The notes: generated by a model from the sequence alone, not told the origin. DNA of 64,000 nt from Incurvaria masculella (GCA_946894095.1 OX335649.1:13348001-13412000), one strand, 5' to 3'; positions 23,128 to 35,190 are shown, numbered from the stretch's first letter. Program-made: numbers and translations.

Positions 23128-24165
23128 TTTTTTAACCGACTTCGAAAAAAAGGAGGAGGTTCTCAGTTCGTCGGACTAATTTTTTTTTTTCTCTTTTTTT
23201 TTATGTATGTTCACCGATTACTCGAAGACCCCTGAAGCGATTTGAAAAATTCATTTTTTGTTCGAAAGGGTATACTTTCTAGTTGGTCCCATTTTTTTTT
23301 ATCAAAATCGGTTCAGTAGTTTGGTACTTAAATACAACAAACATCGAATTTCTTAAGCCCGCGAACCCAGAAATGTTATTTTTGAGTTACAGTAGCTTTC
23401 TTTAAGGGTGAGATTGCTCAGTATGAGAGGTTTTTTTTTTAATTCAACTGTTGGGGGTATTGAAGGGGGTAAAAGAGGGCAAATTGTACACATTTCTATC
23501 TCTAGAGCCGCTGAACCAATAAATGTCAGAGTAGGTTTTGTTTGAGATGGGAATGTTTACGAAGAGAATATTTTTGAAAATTCTACTATTAGGGGGGTAA
23601 AATAGGTCAAAATGAACACATTTAGGCGAAAACCACTCATGTTGAGAACTCCGAAACCAATTATCCTAGAAACTTAATATTTTCAGTGACTTTTTTTTAC
23701 GACGAAAAGGCTCGCTTGTGATTTTACAAAATTCAACTGTTAAGGGGATACACGAGACCGATATGTACACATTTTCATACAACACTTACGCAAGAAACAG
23801 ACTCTCCGGAACAATGGAAGGATGAGAAATTCAGAACCTCAGCGGTTCTGGACATTCGTTGTTTTGCCTTGTTAGGGTTCCGTACCCAAAGGGTACCAAC
23901 GGATACTATATTACTAAGCTTCCGCTGTCCGTCCATCTGTCCGTCTGTCACAGCGCTCTATCTTATGAACCGTGAACTCATGAATCCAGATAGGTACCGG
24001 TCTACCTTTCGTCAGAAATGAGATTTCTCAATGGTTTCATATCTTATAATGCTCGTTCATTGTAGGGTTTAGTAACAGTTTAGAGGGTTCGCATGAGATA
24101 GTCAGGTGCGCATGATCTTCTTTCCACTTTGTATGTGAAGTTGAGCAGGATGGCTCGCCCACCTT
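23128..24165 (+). repeat. Repeat cluster: AACCGACTTCG element plus TTCCGTACCC fragment
   Basis: 23128-23470 is the AACCGACTTCGAAAAAAAGG repeat with its long body (AAATTCATTTTTTGTTCG, AAAATCGGTTCAGTAGTTTGG). 23873-24000 is a minus-oriented fragment of the TTCCGTACCCAAAGGG family, including CGTCCATCTGTCCGTCTGTC. 24105-24165 matches the repeat at 2990. No coding exon was seen. Confidence 0.6.
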
Positions 24166-24440
24166 GAGTCAAAAAGTTACGCCACCACTAAAAAGCAAAA
24201 AATAAAATATTTTTAAATAAAAAAAGGACCGCCTTCAAAAAAACCGGGACTAAAAAGCAAAAAATAATTGGTTACTTTTAATTAATGTACGACAAGCTAT
24301 TTTAATACTAACTAATTATGTACAATTTCTTAATTTTTAATCATCTTTTCAAGTCGGTGCCTTGGGTAGACGTTCTACACGGTGTTCGGTAATAGGTACT
24401 ACAACCCGAAAACCTCATGTACAGTTTCATGAACTGAATC
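24166..24440 (+). mobile_element. Deleted copy of the 28160-29160 element
   Basis: Matches the inverted 29160-29010 sequence (AACCAATTATTTTTTGC, TAGCTTGTCGTACATTAA, TTTTGAAGTCGGTGCC complement) and then jumps to match 28165-28230 (CTGTACATGAGGTTTTCGGG complement). It is therefore the same element with ~750 bases of interior missing. AAAAGCAAAAAATAA is duplicated at 24200 and 24256. Confidence 0.65.
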
Positions 24441-25554
24441 TTTTGCGGTATGTCTTTTTTTTATTAAAGGTAATTTTTTTCCAGAACTTTCAAAATCATA
24501 AGTTTAAGTTTTTGTGTCCAACTGTATCAATATTTTCCCTCATTCATCGCCTACTAGTAGCATAGCATGGCGAAGAGATACACAACTTTGCGATAGACCC
24601 AGAGCTAACTTTACGTCTGCAGAGACAAGCTGCCATTTCGGGACTCTTCGCTAAGCGGTTTCGGCTAACACTAAATAAATATGAAAAACAAAATTATTTT
24701 CACAGCCGTTTCATTTAGTGCAGTTATGTGCAGTGCTCCCAACTCGGGCATGATTAAACCTACCAACGACGGTAGCAATTTTAGGAAGAGGGAATTACAT
24801 CTTTAAATGGCATCTGATCCATGAAACAGGTCCCGACGTAGAATCAATAATTTAACAAGAGTCTTAACAACCCTAGGATTAAAACCCGACCCATTTTTAT
24901 GGAAAGCTCGACATTTGGCTCCGTACACGCGTTGCATGTATCAGTGAAGTAAGAATACATTATTTAAAGAAAGAAAGCTAAAAAAACACCTACTTATATA
25001 CTTTCATTAATTAATGTATCCTTGCTTCACGGCGGATTCTACAAAGATATCATATTCGTTTAAAAAACTTGCTTTGTGCGAAACATTTTTTTAATGAATG
25101 CCAGGTACCTACCTGTCAATAAATTATGGCCAAATGTAAAACTCAATCTGTGAAATGTGAATTATTTGGAAAAGCAACATTCACAATGAATAATTTAAAA
25201 ATTATGTCCTTCGCTCATCTATCTACCCATTCATTAGGGGATTTCTCGGACTCCCTGTTACCTACCTAGTGCGTAGTGCCGTAGTAACAAATTGACCGGT
25301 CGAATTCATTCATGCAACACAACGCACGTGCAAGAGCTGAGTCTGCTTTATGCACGTAATTCACTTGTTGTTGCCAGCTACTCACTCCAAAAGTCGGTTC
25401 TCTCACATAAACTTTAATCCCTTACTAATTTTGACACACTGAGGTTGAGATAAAAAGACGAATCAGAAACGAAGACTAACGAAAAGTAGTACTTTGTGAC
25501 GTCTGAGCATTAGCGTAGCAAGGCGAGAAGCCAGTGCAACGAGCTTTTATTTTT
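24441..25554. other. AT-rich, nothing recognised
   Basis: No exon, tRNA or bounded repeat was seen. Confidence 0.45.
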
Positions 25555-25790
25555 GTATGTGACTTGGTATGGATGGTTACTACCACACACACTGTCACAT
25601 TAGCCCAATACATAGTATCACCGAAAGAATAAGGTGCAATTCCAGGACGTTCCCCGTAATGAGCACGCCTACATTTAACTGAATGAAAAACGCGAACAAT
25701 TTTTTATTCCCGCTTGGACCAACTTTTTATTCAATGCGATGGTACTAAGTAGGGGACACATACAGTTTTACATGGATACATGGATTCATA
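25555..25790 (-). mobile_element. SINE body, minus strand
   Basis: Minus-strand body of the shared family from ACATGGATTC... to GCCATCCATACCAAGTCAC, lacking the Pol III head; moderately diverged. Confidence 0.7.
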
Positions 25791-27129
25791 TTATCATCAA
25801 ATTACTATTAGCGGTAACCAACGATCAAAAATATTTAGTTACAGGCCAAATTAAATTCGGAGTAAAGTATCAACATTTAGTACGCGGATTAGCACAGGGC
25901 TAATCATTCAAATTGCTATTTAGTCCGGCGATCATCCCCGTATTAAAATGAGTCTGCCCACTCTCAATACTACTGCTAGTGTACATATCTCTCATATGAG
26001 ACAGGCGATGTGATCGAAAAGCAATGAAAATGTACGTACAGGATAGGCATGGCTAAAAACGAATAACACTCATAACTCAATACGATATTCTAGATAACTA
26101 CCCACTTAGACTGTTTTCTTACAATAATTCGGAAAACCAATACTATCCAATATTAATGATATAAAAAATAATAGTAGAAGCTCTTTTGCCTCACCTTGAA
26201 TACACCATTTCTGGGAATTTCGTCGGCTTTGGCATAAGCTCTTTTACTTTTCTGCGGCCTTGGTAAAAAGTATTGTTTCTCTTCTCCACTGCATCAAACC
26301 TCACATAGAGGGACAAAGAAAGATAATTTGACTTTACAAGCGCACGTGTATTACCTACTATTACTCAACTTGTTTAACAAAACGTAAAAGGATTAGGAGA
26401 ACTTGCCGAGGTAAATGGCGACATGCTGCCAAACTCTCACCATTGCTAGGTATTATTTACAAGCAGTGTGGCAATGGTAACGTAAACAAATCCTGCTTGA
26501 TCTCTCTTGGCCGAATATCTTGCTCAACTTGGTAAGTTCCGTTGTCTACGGAATTCGGTTAAGACATTACAACATAAGTAATTATCCTTTTTTTTGTTAC
26601 CTAAAATTTTACCTATTTTGGGACGGATTCCGTCGTGGTGTATTCCTTTACCGGGCGACGTGATAGGTACCTACCTAGATGGATCACAAACCTGCGCGCC
26701 TCATCGAAGAGCGAATCGGCTAGTCAAGTCTTCCCGTGCATGTCTAAAGGTGTAACTTAGGGTTTAGAGCTCATTGCTTTAGGCCAAGATTACTTGTCAC
26801 GCTCTTTCTACTAAGTCTAACAGTGGATCAACGTCTTCGTGCTTGCTGAATGATTTATCTTCGGATATTTGGCTGAAGGCAGTGGTCGGTATTGTGCAGT
26901 ATTTTGTAATTTAATCTTGCGGTAAAATATTCATTATTCTGCTTACACTGGTAACCGGTATTATAGCTTGATATGTGCACGTATGTACACATATTAACAT
27001 TGCAAAGATATAATTTTCATAGCTTAGATGATTATTTTGTAACATCAGTACATTCGTTTTAAAAAACTTTGATGAGGTCCTCTTAATTTCGTCGGGTAAT
27101 AAACAAAACTTTTGCGTCGCACGCATGCA
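25791..27129. other. AT-rich, nothing recognised
   Basis: No exon or bounded repeat. Open frames are short and compositionally like the background. Confidence 0.45.
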
Positions 27130-27358
27130 GGTGTTCTCGCTGCTCAGTAGTTCCTAACCTAACCTAACATGTCTCGTCACGTGGCGCGGCGCGGGGCGGC
27201 TAGCGGCTGCTCGATTTCATGTGATTGAGATTACGCGAAAGGTTGTGTTTTGTATTGTTTTCGTGAAGTGCATTTAATTTTTATGTATCGGTGCTTGAAA
27301 TGAATCAAATACTGTGCGTTTCTAGCGATTGGAAGCAGTATTTTTAGTGGTTGGTGAG
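27130..27358 (+). promoter_or_regulatory. Candidate promoter and non-coding first exon
   Basis: CTCAGTAG at about 27142 fits an arthropod initiator (TCAGT). It is followed by CCTAACCTAACCTAAC (three insect telomere-type CCTAA units), TCACGTGGCG (E-box CACGTG) and a GC-rich run. A donor-like TTG|GTGAGT lies at 27350-27358. An acceptor-like TTTTCAG at 46631-46637 precedes the LRR gene's start codon, so this could be its non-coding exon. The link is inference only. Confidence 0.3.
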
Positions 27359-27391
27359 TGACCCTTTTTTTAGATTAAGTTGTTTTAGTTT

Positions 27392-27574
27392 GTTTATGTG
27401 ACGGGACATGGATGCCTAATAACGCACTCACCGTCTGATATTAGCCCAACACAACGCATTCCCGAATGGTGCCATGCCAAGACCTTCCCTTTATGAGCAT
27501 GTCTTCATTTAACTGGATGAAATACACGGTCATTTTTTCATTGCCACTTCGGCCATCTTTTCATCGAATGCGAC
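27392..27574 (-). mobile_element. SINE 3' body, minus strand
   Basis: The minus strand runs from TCGATGAAAAGATGGCCG to TTAGGCATCCATGTCCCGTC plus ACATAAA. The head and first part of the body are missing. Confidence 0.7.
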
Positions 27575-28159
27575 ACGGTCAATGTGAATAAGACTGTAAG
27601 TACCTACATATGTTTACGCCGTCGCGCGTCGGACAGGATCATAACAAGATTATTGGGCGCTTTTTATGTGTAGGGATGAATCGGCAGTTCCAATGGCGGA
27701 CGATATGACCTAGGTAAGCAGTTTAAGTGCGCATCGGACGCTTGTGAATGTGTATTATTATGTTATTATTTATACCGACCGGCATGGTTTTGCAGCCTCC
27801 TAAAAGTTAGAAATACCATGGACCTAGTCGGTCGGGAGTGGGACAAATGATGATAAAATAGGCCCCCGCCTGCCCCTCCCTGCTTAATTTCGTGTTGTAT
27901 GTAACTACCCTGATTCGTTATATGGGAATGTTGGTAATTGGAAACCTATAGGTACTACCTACTTGTAGCTTGCGCGGCGTGTCGAGGCGCGCTGTTTCCA
28001 AGCTCCCTACCAGGCGCACTTTTAGGCGCGCAAGGTATGCAAAGGTGTGTGTCCATTCATAAAACGCGGGCAAATCTTAGTACACTGACACGATAAATTG
28101 ATCTGGATTTATGATTTTGAAAGCGGTAAAAAAAACCTTTAATAAAAAAAAGACTTACC
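27575..28159. other. Nothing recognised
   Basis: Moderately GC-rich in places, without exon or repeat structure that I can define. Confidence 0.4.
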
Positions 28160-29160
28160 GCAAACGATTCCCTTCATGAAACTGTACATGAGGTTTTCGG
28201 GGTGTAGTACCTATTTCCGGACACCGTGTATAAGGGCTGTAAGTAGTTAGATTAATATTACCTATGGCTAAGAAAGAAATATAAGTAGGTAGCTACTTAC
28301 ATTAACCTACTTAAAGAAAAAAACACAAAATCAAAAATTAAATGAACAAACAGGTCGGAAAAACGTATGTAAGTAGGTATTTAGGCAAGTACTTTATAAT
28401 TTAAATATTCCTTATAACTTAAACTAAATACCTAACACAGTAAAAACTAAATATTTACAAGAAAACCCTACAAACTAAACAAACAAACCAATATAAAAAC
28501 AACGACCACTAATATGGTAAAATTTAGGTAGGTGTAGCTTGTACTTTTATTTCTACCTAAATACCAACATAACATAAAAAAAAAATTACAAATATAAAAA
28601 AGAACAGAAAACTATTATTAGCCACTTTGAGGTGTCGGCTCTCAACTACGTGTGAAAACGAGTGTGCGGTTAGTAGGTACATATCTCACCAATTTCGGCA
28701 GAAATCGTTTCGTTCAGACAACGATGTCGTAGGAAGCACCAATCCACAGAGCAGCGAATTAACGTACCTACTCCTTCACCAGTGCGCGCCTTTGTAAAGC
28801 CGAAAGTAGGTACTAATAATAGTTAAAACCCAATTTCAGTACGCTGCGCTGCTGTATCGATATCAGCTTGCACGTAAACCAACGCTAAGGGTATCTCCAG
28901 GTAGAATGCTCTGTGAACCAATCATTGCTGACTCAGGTTGTTTACGCTCTCGTAGACTTCGGGTGTGTTCGGCTGAAATTGTGTCTGTTCGGTCAACGGC
29001 GTGCGGAGTGAACTCTACCCAAGGCACCGACTTCAAAAGATGATTAAAAATTAAGAAATTGTACATAATTAGTTAGTGTTAAAATAGCTTGTCGTACATT
29101 AATTAAAAGTAACCAATTATTTTTTGCTTTTTAGTTCCGGTTTTTTTGAAGGCGGTCCTT
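28160..29160 (-). mobile_element. ~1-kb element, longer copy of 24166-24440
   Basis: Both ends match the deleted copy at 24166-24440 in inverted orientation: 29010-29160 and 28165-28230. The interior (28231-29000) is AT-rich with TACCTACTT-type runs and no clear protein; an open frame at 28863-29066 has no domain. Class unknown. The 29164-29470 repeat lies directly against its end. Confidence 0.55.
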
Positions 29161-29163
29161 TTT

Positions 29164-29470
29164 AGGGTTCCGTACCCAAAGGGTGAAAACGGAACCCTAT
29201 TACTAAGCCTCCGCTGTCCGTCCGTCCGTCCGTCCGTCCGTCCGTCCGTCTGTCCGTCTGTCACAGGGCTGTATCTCAGTAACCGTAACAGGTAGACAGC
29301 TGAAATTTTCACAGAGTGTGTATTTATTTTGCCGCTATAACAACAAATAGGTAAGATTAAAAAATAATTAAAATTAAAGGGGGCTCCCATACAAAAAACG
29401 TGATTTTTTGTTTTATTTTTTACGATGGTACGGAACACTTCGTGTGCGAGTCCGACTCGCACTTGGCCGG
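29164..29470 (-). repeat. TTCCGTACCC dispersed repeat with (TCCG)n
   Basis: Complete minus-oriented copy: AGGGTTCCGTACCCAAAGGG at the left, CGTCCGTCCGTCCGTCCGTC run at 29217-29250, and CGACTCGCACTTGGCCGG at the right. Open frames through it are artefacts of the repeat. Confidence 0.82.
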
Positions 29471-30316
29471 GTGTGATTTTTTTATTTAAAAATATTAAAA
29501 TATAATATTTTGTGGTAGCTCTTAGGCCGCCCGGTTTGATAATTTCACTAAATTCTGCTTTGTAAATTTGTTTCGTTAGTCTTTCGTCACCAATTAGCTC
29601 TATATGTGCAAGCCACCTTTTTTCAGTTGAAAATGCTCTCTAACCCAGCTGTGGTTGACTCTCTCCAAAAACTTGGCTCAAAATTTCCTCTTTCAAGCTC
29701 GCAGACAATTCTTATAATAATTCATTTCCTTAAAATATATTAATTCACTCAATAAGTACAAAGCGGAATTGAGTAGAAGTGTCATACCCGAGTGGCCTAG
29801 AAGAACGTGCAACAACAAATTGACTGAGTACTTCGTAAAGATCAGGTACCAGCACCCATCATAATAGAGCATGTATGAAAAGATGTATGTATGTAGAGGA
29901 AACAAAAGATGCAAGCAGTTTGTCGTACCGTATCGTATCGTATTATTATTCCTCCGGCAAAGCGTTTTAATGGTATTACCGTTTCGACCATCTTTCATCC
30001 AATGCGATGGTAGAAGGCCTTAACCTTATCATCTGGTAGGAAGGTGACCTTTAGATTTTTCATGGAGTAACGAAATACACTTATTCAAGTCAGAAATAAT
30101 ATAGCGCACCAACGGACAGAGATGTGAACGAATGACCTCTAGCATGGAAGGCAAGTGCGCGCGGCTCTGAGCTTCGAGCAATTTAATTTTTGTAAGCACC
30201 GCCAGAAGTTTTTATCGTTACATGGAAATATTTTATTGGCAATGAGCCCGCCTACCAAGTATACTTAGCAGTGTAAAGCAGCGTACGTAGCCCGTCTTAG
30301 AGTTAGCGATATATAC
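29471..30316. other. No gene; small SINE pieces
   Basis: 29975-30065 is a decayed minus SINE body (CCATCTTTCATCCAATGCG, ATGGTAGAAGG). 29785-29815 has an A-box-like ACCCGAGTGGCCTAG. Nothing else was seen. Confidence 0.45.
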
Positions 30317-30533
30317 CTATTCTTGGAATTCCGTGCTCAGAAATCAGGAATCTATCATTCTAGAAAACCGCTTCTATAGCGTTTGTCACACCTTCTCGAC
30401 GGAAAGCTTTTGGAGCACGGTATCTCAACATTTCAAGGTTTTCCGTCGAGACCATAGCTTTAATAACCGCTGTTTAAGCTGTTTTCTTGACTGAAAGTTT
30501 CCTGATTCCTGAGCACGGAATTTGAAGAATAGG
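30317..30533. mobile_element. MITE, 34-bp inverted repeats
   Basis: CCTATTCTTGGAATTCCGTG at 30317 and its inverted partner ending at 30533 pair over ~34 bases. The interior has a second inverted pair (TCGACGGAAAGC / TTTTCCGTCGAG). The family is shared with 44088-44386. Confidence 0.78.
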
Positions 30534-32504
30534 CCTGCCGAACGCGTTGAAGATTTCCTGAAGGCCGGGCTCTTGTTAGTAGAGAGCGTGGTCGATAGTT
30601 GAGTTTTGTATACATACGCTCTATTTTCATTTACTATAAAACTTCTGAGTTTATGTTCACTCCTCTTGAACTTTTCATGATACTACCATAATTCGAGTTC
30701 AATTTGTTAGTGGACATTGAAAGTAATATTTAGCATAGCATTTTGTTTACAGGAGAAAAGTAATTTTTATAAGACCAGTACGGTACGATTATTCATGAAT
30801 TCATTATGGATTTAACATTTGGAAGTGACTGAACAATTATTCAAATATCCCTCCAACGCTCGAGCCATAAATTTCAACTTTATGGAAACAAAAAGCAAAG
30901 CAGGCGATTACCTCAGCTAAACATGTGAAAATGCAAGATAAGAATGTAAACATTAAATTATTCTTTCATTATTCAACGTATCCTCGGACACAAAATGTCG
31001 AATCCGGCTTTTATTAATGAACAAATATTTGTTCGATTCTAAATTCAAAATGTATTCATATTTTACATTGTTTCGATAAATCTCGGTCGTGCACTGATGT
31101 TTCCAACTGTTTTTTAGCATAGTAAATTATGTTAAAGTATTTTATCATTACTATTAATATTTTATTATTAGTATCCATAAATAAGCCCCAACTGTTAATA
31201 GTAAAATTATTATTTTAATCAATTCAGTAGTACTACTGAGTGAAAATAAAATATATCGGATAATTCAGATGATTATAAATCGTTTACCTTAACTGATGTT
31301 AAACTACAAATCACGCGTTAATTTCAATGCGACTCTCCAGTCTCTAGAGGAAAAGTGATTGGACAGTACCGTTCACTGGATATCAAACATAAACTAACCT
31401 GAAAAAAGAAGTAAAGGTAGACACAATGTTGTAACACATTTAAAGATAAAGTTAGAATTATCGTGTATGCTACGTACAAACAGTTCGTTTTTAAAAAAAG
31501 CTTTATAGAAAAAAATATATATTTTTTATATTTTTGATTAATTATTAGCTGTCTGAATTTATTGCTTGTAACGAATTTAATAAATAGGCTCGATTTTAAC
31601 TTTGCAAAACAGTTGTTATCATCTGAATTTCAGTCGAATTCACTGATTTATTTTTCATTGTGAATTGAGCTCAATGTTGTATTAACGATAAGCTAGAGTC
31701 TGCGCCGTTTCAGTGATATGCATATTATTTACTTGCCTTGACTCCATTGTCGTAGGCAGATAATCTCAGGCTGCGGTGGCGGCGGAAGACCCTCGTTGAC
31801 GTGCTAACTTATTTGGCCACACATATTGCCTTCTTCTGAATCGTCATAATGTGCTCAGCAAATACACCGCCGCTCCAGAATGGCGATCTCGATGCAGGTG
31901 TGTTGGCTAAGCGATTAGCACATCCGTCTCACTGTGAGCCGCCAACGAGACAATTGAACCACATTTTTTATAAAATCATCCGATTGGGAGAACGAGTGGC
32001 ATTCTATGGGCCACATTCGTTAGAGTTTTGCGGAATTCGAGCGGTTAAATCAAACAGTGTTATCTGTTATGCCTCGTGATATACTCCGTAAATATTGGCG
32101 GAGGCGAACAAATAATGTTGACCGCTTCTTTATTGCGAAGTCGATGGGTACAAATTGCTCGCGTGTTCAAATGAATAAGATTAGGGTAGACCCGGGGATT
32201 TCTAAGTATCCATTGACTATAGTCTCTGCCTTTAAAGTATGAAGTTGTATTTTCGAACTTTCACATGATTAGAGAATGTGGCACAAGTTAATAACTTATT
32301 TTTTATTTTGTTTATATTACCCAAAATGATCTTAAGCAAAATTCGGACACTCTTATCCTATATATCGAATCCAGATTGGACTTATTTAACAAGCGCAAAC
32401 TTAATAATTCACAAATTTTCTCACTCACTATATTCTCACATTAAATTTAAACAAACTTCATTCTGTTCGAACTGCAACACACTTTTTCGACAAATCGAAC
32501 ACAG
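30534..32504. other. No gene; tRNA-like SINE head at 31895-31965
   Basis: 31897-31960 reads GGTGTGTTGGCTAAGCGATT and AGCACATCCGTCTCACTGTG, then AATTGAACC, a tRNA-like A/B-box pair in a decayed SINE. The rest is AT-rich and unrecognised. Confidence 0.45.
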
Positions 32505-32705
32505 CGCGCAGTCGTGTCCGGTGGGCGCGAAGTGAGTATCGGCGCTCGGCGTCGCGGCGCGTGCGGACGGCGCTCGGCGGCGTCGCGGCGGCGTCGCGGT
32601 GCTGGCGTCGCGGAGCTCTCGGCGCGACTGCTGCGGGCGGCGGGCGTCGGCGCCGCCGGCGGAGGCCACCCTCGTCGCCTCGCGCGCGCGGCGCCGCTGT
32701 TTTTC
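32505..32705. promoter_or_regulatory. CpG-rich island, possible promoter
   Basis: An extreme GC block (repeated GCGTCGCGG units) with sharp edges in AT-rich DNA. A donor-like GCGAAG|TGAGTA lies at about 32528 on the plus strand. Frames on both strands translate to Arg/Ala-rich low-complexity only. It could be a 5' exon/promoter or a simple GC expansion. Confidence 0.3.
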
Positions 32706-32937
32706 AGGGAAATCTACGCGCAATACTCGAATTAACATCACTGAAACATTCTTCAATGAGTCCATGCCACGTTAGTTTGTCGGAAATCTGTTAAAAGATA
32801 GTTTAGAAGTATGTACTTGACTACGAATTAAACTAACAACTTTTAAAGTATGAGCCGCGTTCTACTTTCCCCCTAATAATGCACTTCTAATCAAAAATAT
32901 TCTTTCACGTAAAACATTTTTATCGACATTACACTTT

Positions 32938-33045
32938 TATGTTGCTAGACCTGGATAGCTCATACCACATCTACTGTCATGACATTAGCCCAACACACAA
33001 CATGAAAAATAGATGCAATGTCAGAACTTTAAAAATAAAAAAACT
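32938..33045 (-). mobile_element. SINE 3'-end fragment
   Basis: The minus strand ends GAGCTATCCAGGTCTAGCAAC with upstream GTTGGGCTAATGTCATGACA. Old, partial. Confidence 0.55.
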
Positions 33046-33105
33046 CCACTTTAACCCGCGCTGCGCGCGCGTGCTAGGTCTATGACTTTAACAGTGGAGG
33101 TAGAA

Positions 33106-33310
33106 TCACTACATAGTATAAAACAAAGTCGCTTTCTCTGTCCCTATATCCCCATGTTCGCCTAAATCTTTAAAACTACGCAACGGATTTTGATGCGGTT
33201 TTTTTTAATAGATAGAGTGATTAAAGAGGAAGGTTTATATGTATAATAACATCCATTAAATAGTCGAGAAATACTGTTATTTTTGAGGTTTCCAATGTGA
33301 TGTCATAAAA
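33106..33310 (+). mobile_element. Helitron 5' part
   Basis: Begins A|TCACTACATAGTATAAAAC and matches the first ~205 bases of the complete Helitron at 34381-35015 almost base for base. It is then replaced by the mosaic at 33311-34320. A further stretch of the same Helitron (TTTTTCCGCTTACATTGC...) resumes at 34321-34380. Confidence 0.82.
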
Positions 33311-34320
33311 AAAGACGTGTGGCACTCGGGGACTGCCGCGGTAAAGCTATTGCATAGCATTTTGTATCAACTTATGCCGCCCCCGCCCCCGCCGCCGCTC
33401 CCGCCGCCGCCCCCGGCCCCGCTCCCCCTGGTGTGAAGTAGCGCTACCGGCAGTGCGATTACGCAAAATTTGAGGATGGTGCCGCGGTACGTGTAGGTGC
33501 GCCCCCGTCATTTCTAAAGCGCGATTACGAAGCCGTTTTTCATCCACTACATCCAGCACGGACCAATCTGTGTCGACAATAGGTCAACTTTTGAGGTACT
33601 TGACTAGACGAGCAGACGAAATAGGCGTTTACCTCCCCGCATTTGACAGTTCTTTGCCGTTTCGTAATACCGATTCGACGCGAAATGTATGGAGTTGACC
33701 TAATTGCTGCGGCAGTGCAATTACGAAGCACAAAATTGGGTGTAGGTTGCTGTACTTACAGCAATATGACAGCTTTTGCGATTACGAAATCGATGCATTC
33801 ACAAATGGTGCGGCACTCAGCGCTACCCGCAGCAATTAGGTCAACTCCATACGTTTCGCATCGAATCGGTATTACGAAACGGCAAAGAACTGTCAAATGC
33901 GGGGAGATAAACGCCTATTTCGTCTGCTCGTCTAGTCAAGTACCTCAAAAGTTGACCTATTGTCGACACAGATTGGTCCGTGCTGGATGTAGGTGGATGA
34001 AAAACGGCTTCGTAATCGCGCTTTAGAAATGTCGGGGGCGCACCTACACGTACCGCGGCACCATCCTCAAATTTTGCGTAATCGCACTGCCGGTAGCGCT
34101 GAGTGCCGCACCATTTGTGAATGCATCGATTTCGTAATCGCAAAAGCTGTCATATTTCTGTAAGTACAGCAACCTACACCCAATTTTGTGCTTCGTAATT
34201 GCACTGCGGCACACACCTTCGTGCCCGTCGGAGTGGGGAGCGTGAGGTTTTTTTTCGTTACGGAATTTCTGGATTCGGTCCCCGCGCTCAAGGCCCTCGA
34301 TAGAAGCTATGCAATAGCTT
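33311..34320. repeat. Mosaic of inverted segments inside a Helitron
   Basis: Starts GGCACTCGGGGACTGCCGCG, then a GC-rich run (33377-33430). Blocks follow in the order A (about 33441-33710), B (33711-33830), inverted A (about 33831-34090), inverted B (about 34090-34210). Ends with a piece shared, inverted, with 40278-40380. Segment joints sit near ATTACG or CGTAAT. Open frames through the inverted copies are coincidental. It is consistent with serial capture or template switching in Helitrons. Confidence 0.7.
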
Positions 34321-34380
34321 AAAAAATCATTTTTCCGCTTACATTGCAAACGCAGGCTGAACCCTACGAGATTTGTCAAA

Positions 34381-35015
34381 TCACTACATAGTATAAAACA
34401 AAGTCGCTTTCTCTGTCCCTATATCCCCATGTATGCTTAAATCTTTAAAACTAAGCAACGGATTTTGATGCGGTTTTTTTTAATAGATAGAGTGACTGAA
34501 GAGGAAGGCTTATATGTATAATAACATGCTTTAAATAGTGGAGAAGTACTGTTATTTTTGAGGTTTCCAATGTGATGTCGTAAAAAAATATTTTTTTCCG
34601 CTTACATTGCAAACGCAGGCTGAACCCTACGAGATTTATCAAAATAATGTACTAAGTATTGTACACATTGAAAAGGTCTACAGTAAACTCCGCGATGGTA
34701 TATTTCTATCTCTTATGGATATCCCACAATAACATTTTATTGTCATTTACTTTTTACGACAAATTATGGCAAATTTTCGAAGCGATTTTAACCAATACAG
34801 CATTAATCCTTATCCAATTAAATATCTTAATACATTGTTGATTTAATATAGATCTATATGGCCCATTACAGCATATGATTTAAATAAATATTTTCGAAGA
34901 TATTACAGATTTAAAAATTGCGGGACGTAGCGTTTGCGGCGGTACCGGCCGGACGGGGCGGCGGGAGCCATTCAGATATATTTCATACCCGTGCGAAGCC
35001 GGAGCGGGCCGCTAG
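34381..35015 (+). mobile_element. Complete non-autonomous Helitron, 635 bp
   Basis: Canonical ends: A|TCACTACATAG at the left and a GC-rich hairpin (CCCGTGCGAAGCCGGAGCGG, then GCCGCTAG|T) at the right. Insertion is between A and T with no target duplication, as expected of rolling-circle Helitrons. No helicase gene is present, so mobility would require an autonomous relative. Confidence 0.9.
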
Positions 35016-35190
35016 TATAATTTAAATTGAAGTTTGAATGGATATGGGTGAACTAATTGTATTTCAAGTTACGCATTCAATTATTTGAAGATATTTTAAT
35101 TTCAAACTAATAGTATGTTTACGTTATATGCAATGTAACATAAAATCCCTTTGAACAGTTTCGTAGATGCTCACTTGTAATCCTACTATA

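Noticed and set aside
27150..27166. Interstitial telomere (TTAGG array)
   Set aside because: Only three units; too short to be a telomere relic and such runs recur near insect promoters.
33643..34379. Overlapping 100-127-residue frames on both strands
   Set aside because: They are readings of the inverted A/B blocks, so the same protein words appear twice on opposite strands. Repeat artefact.
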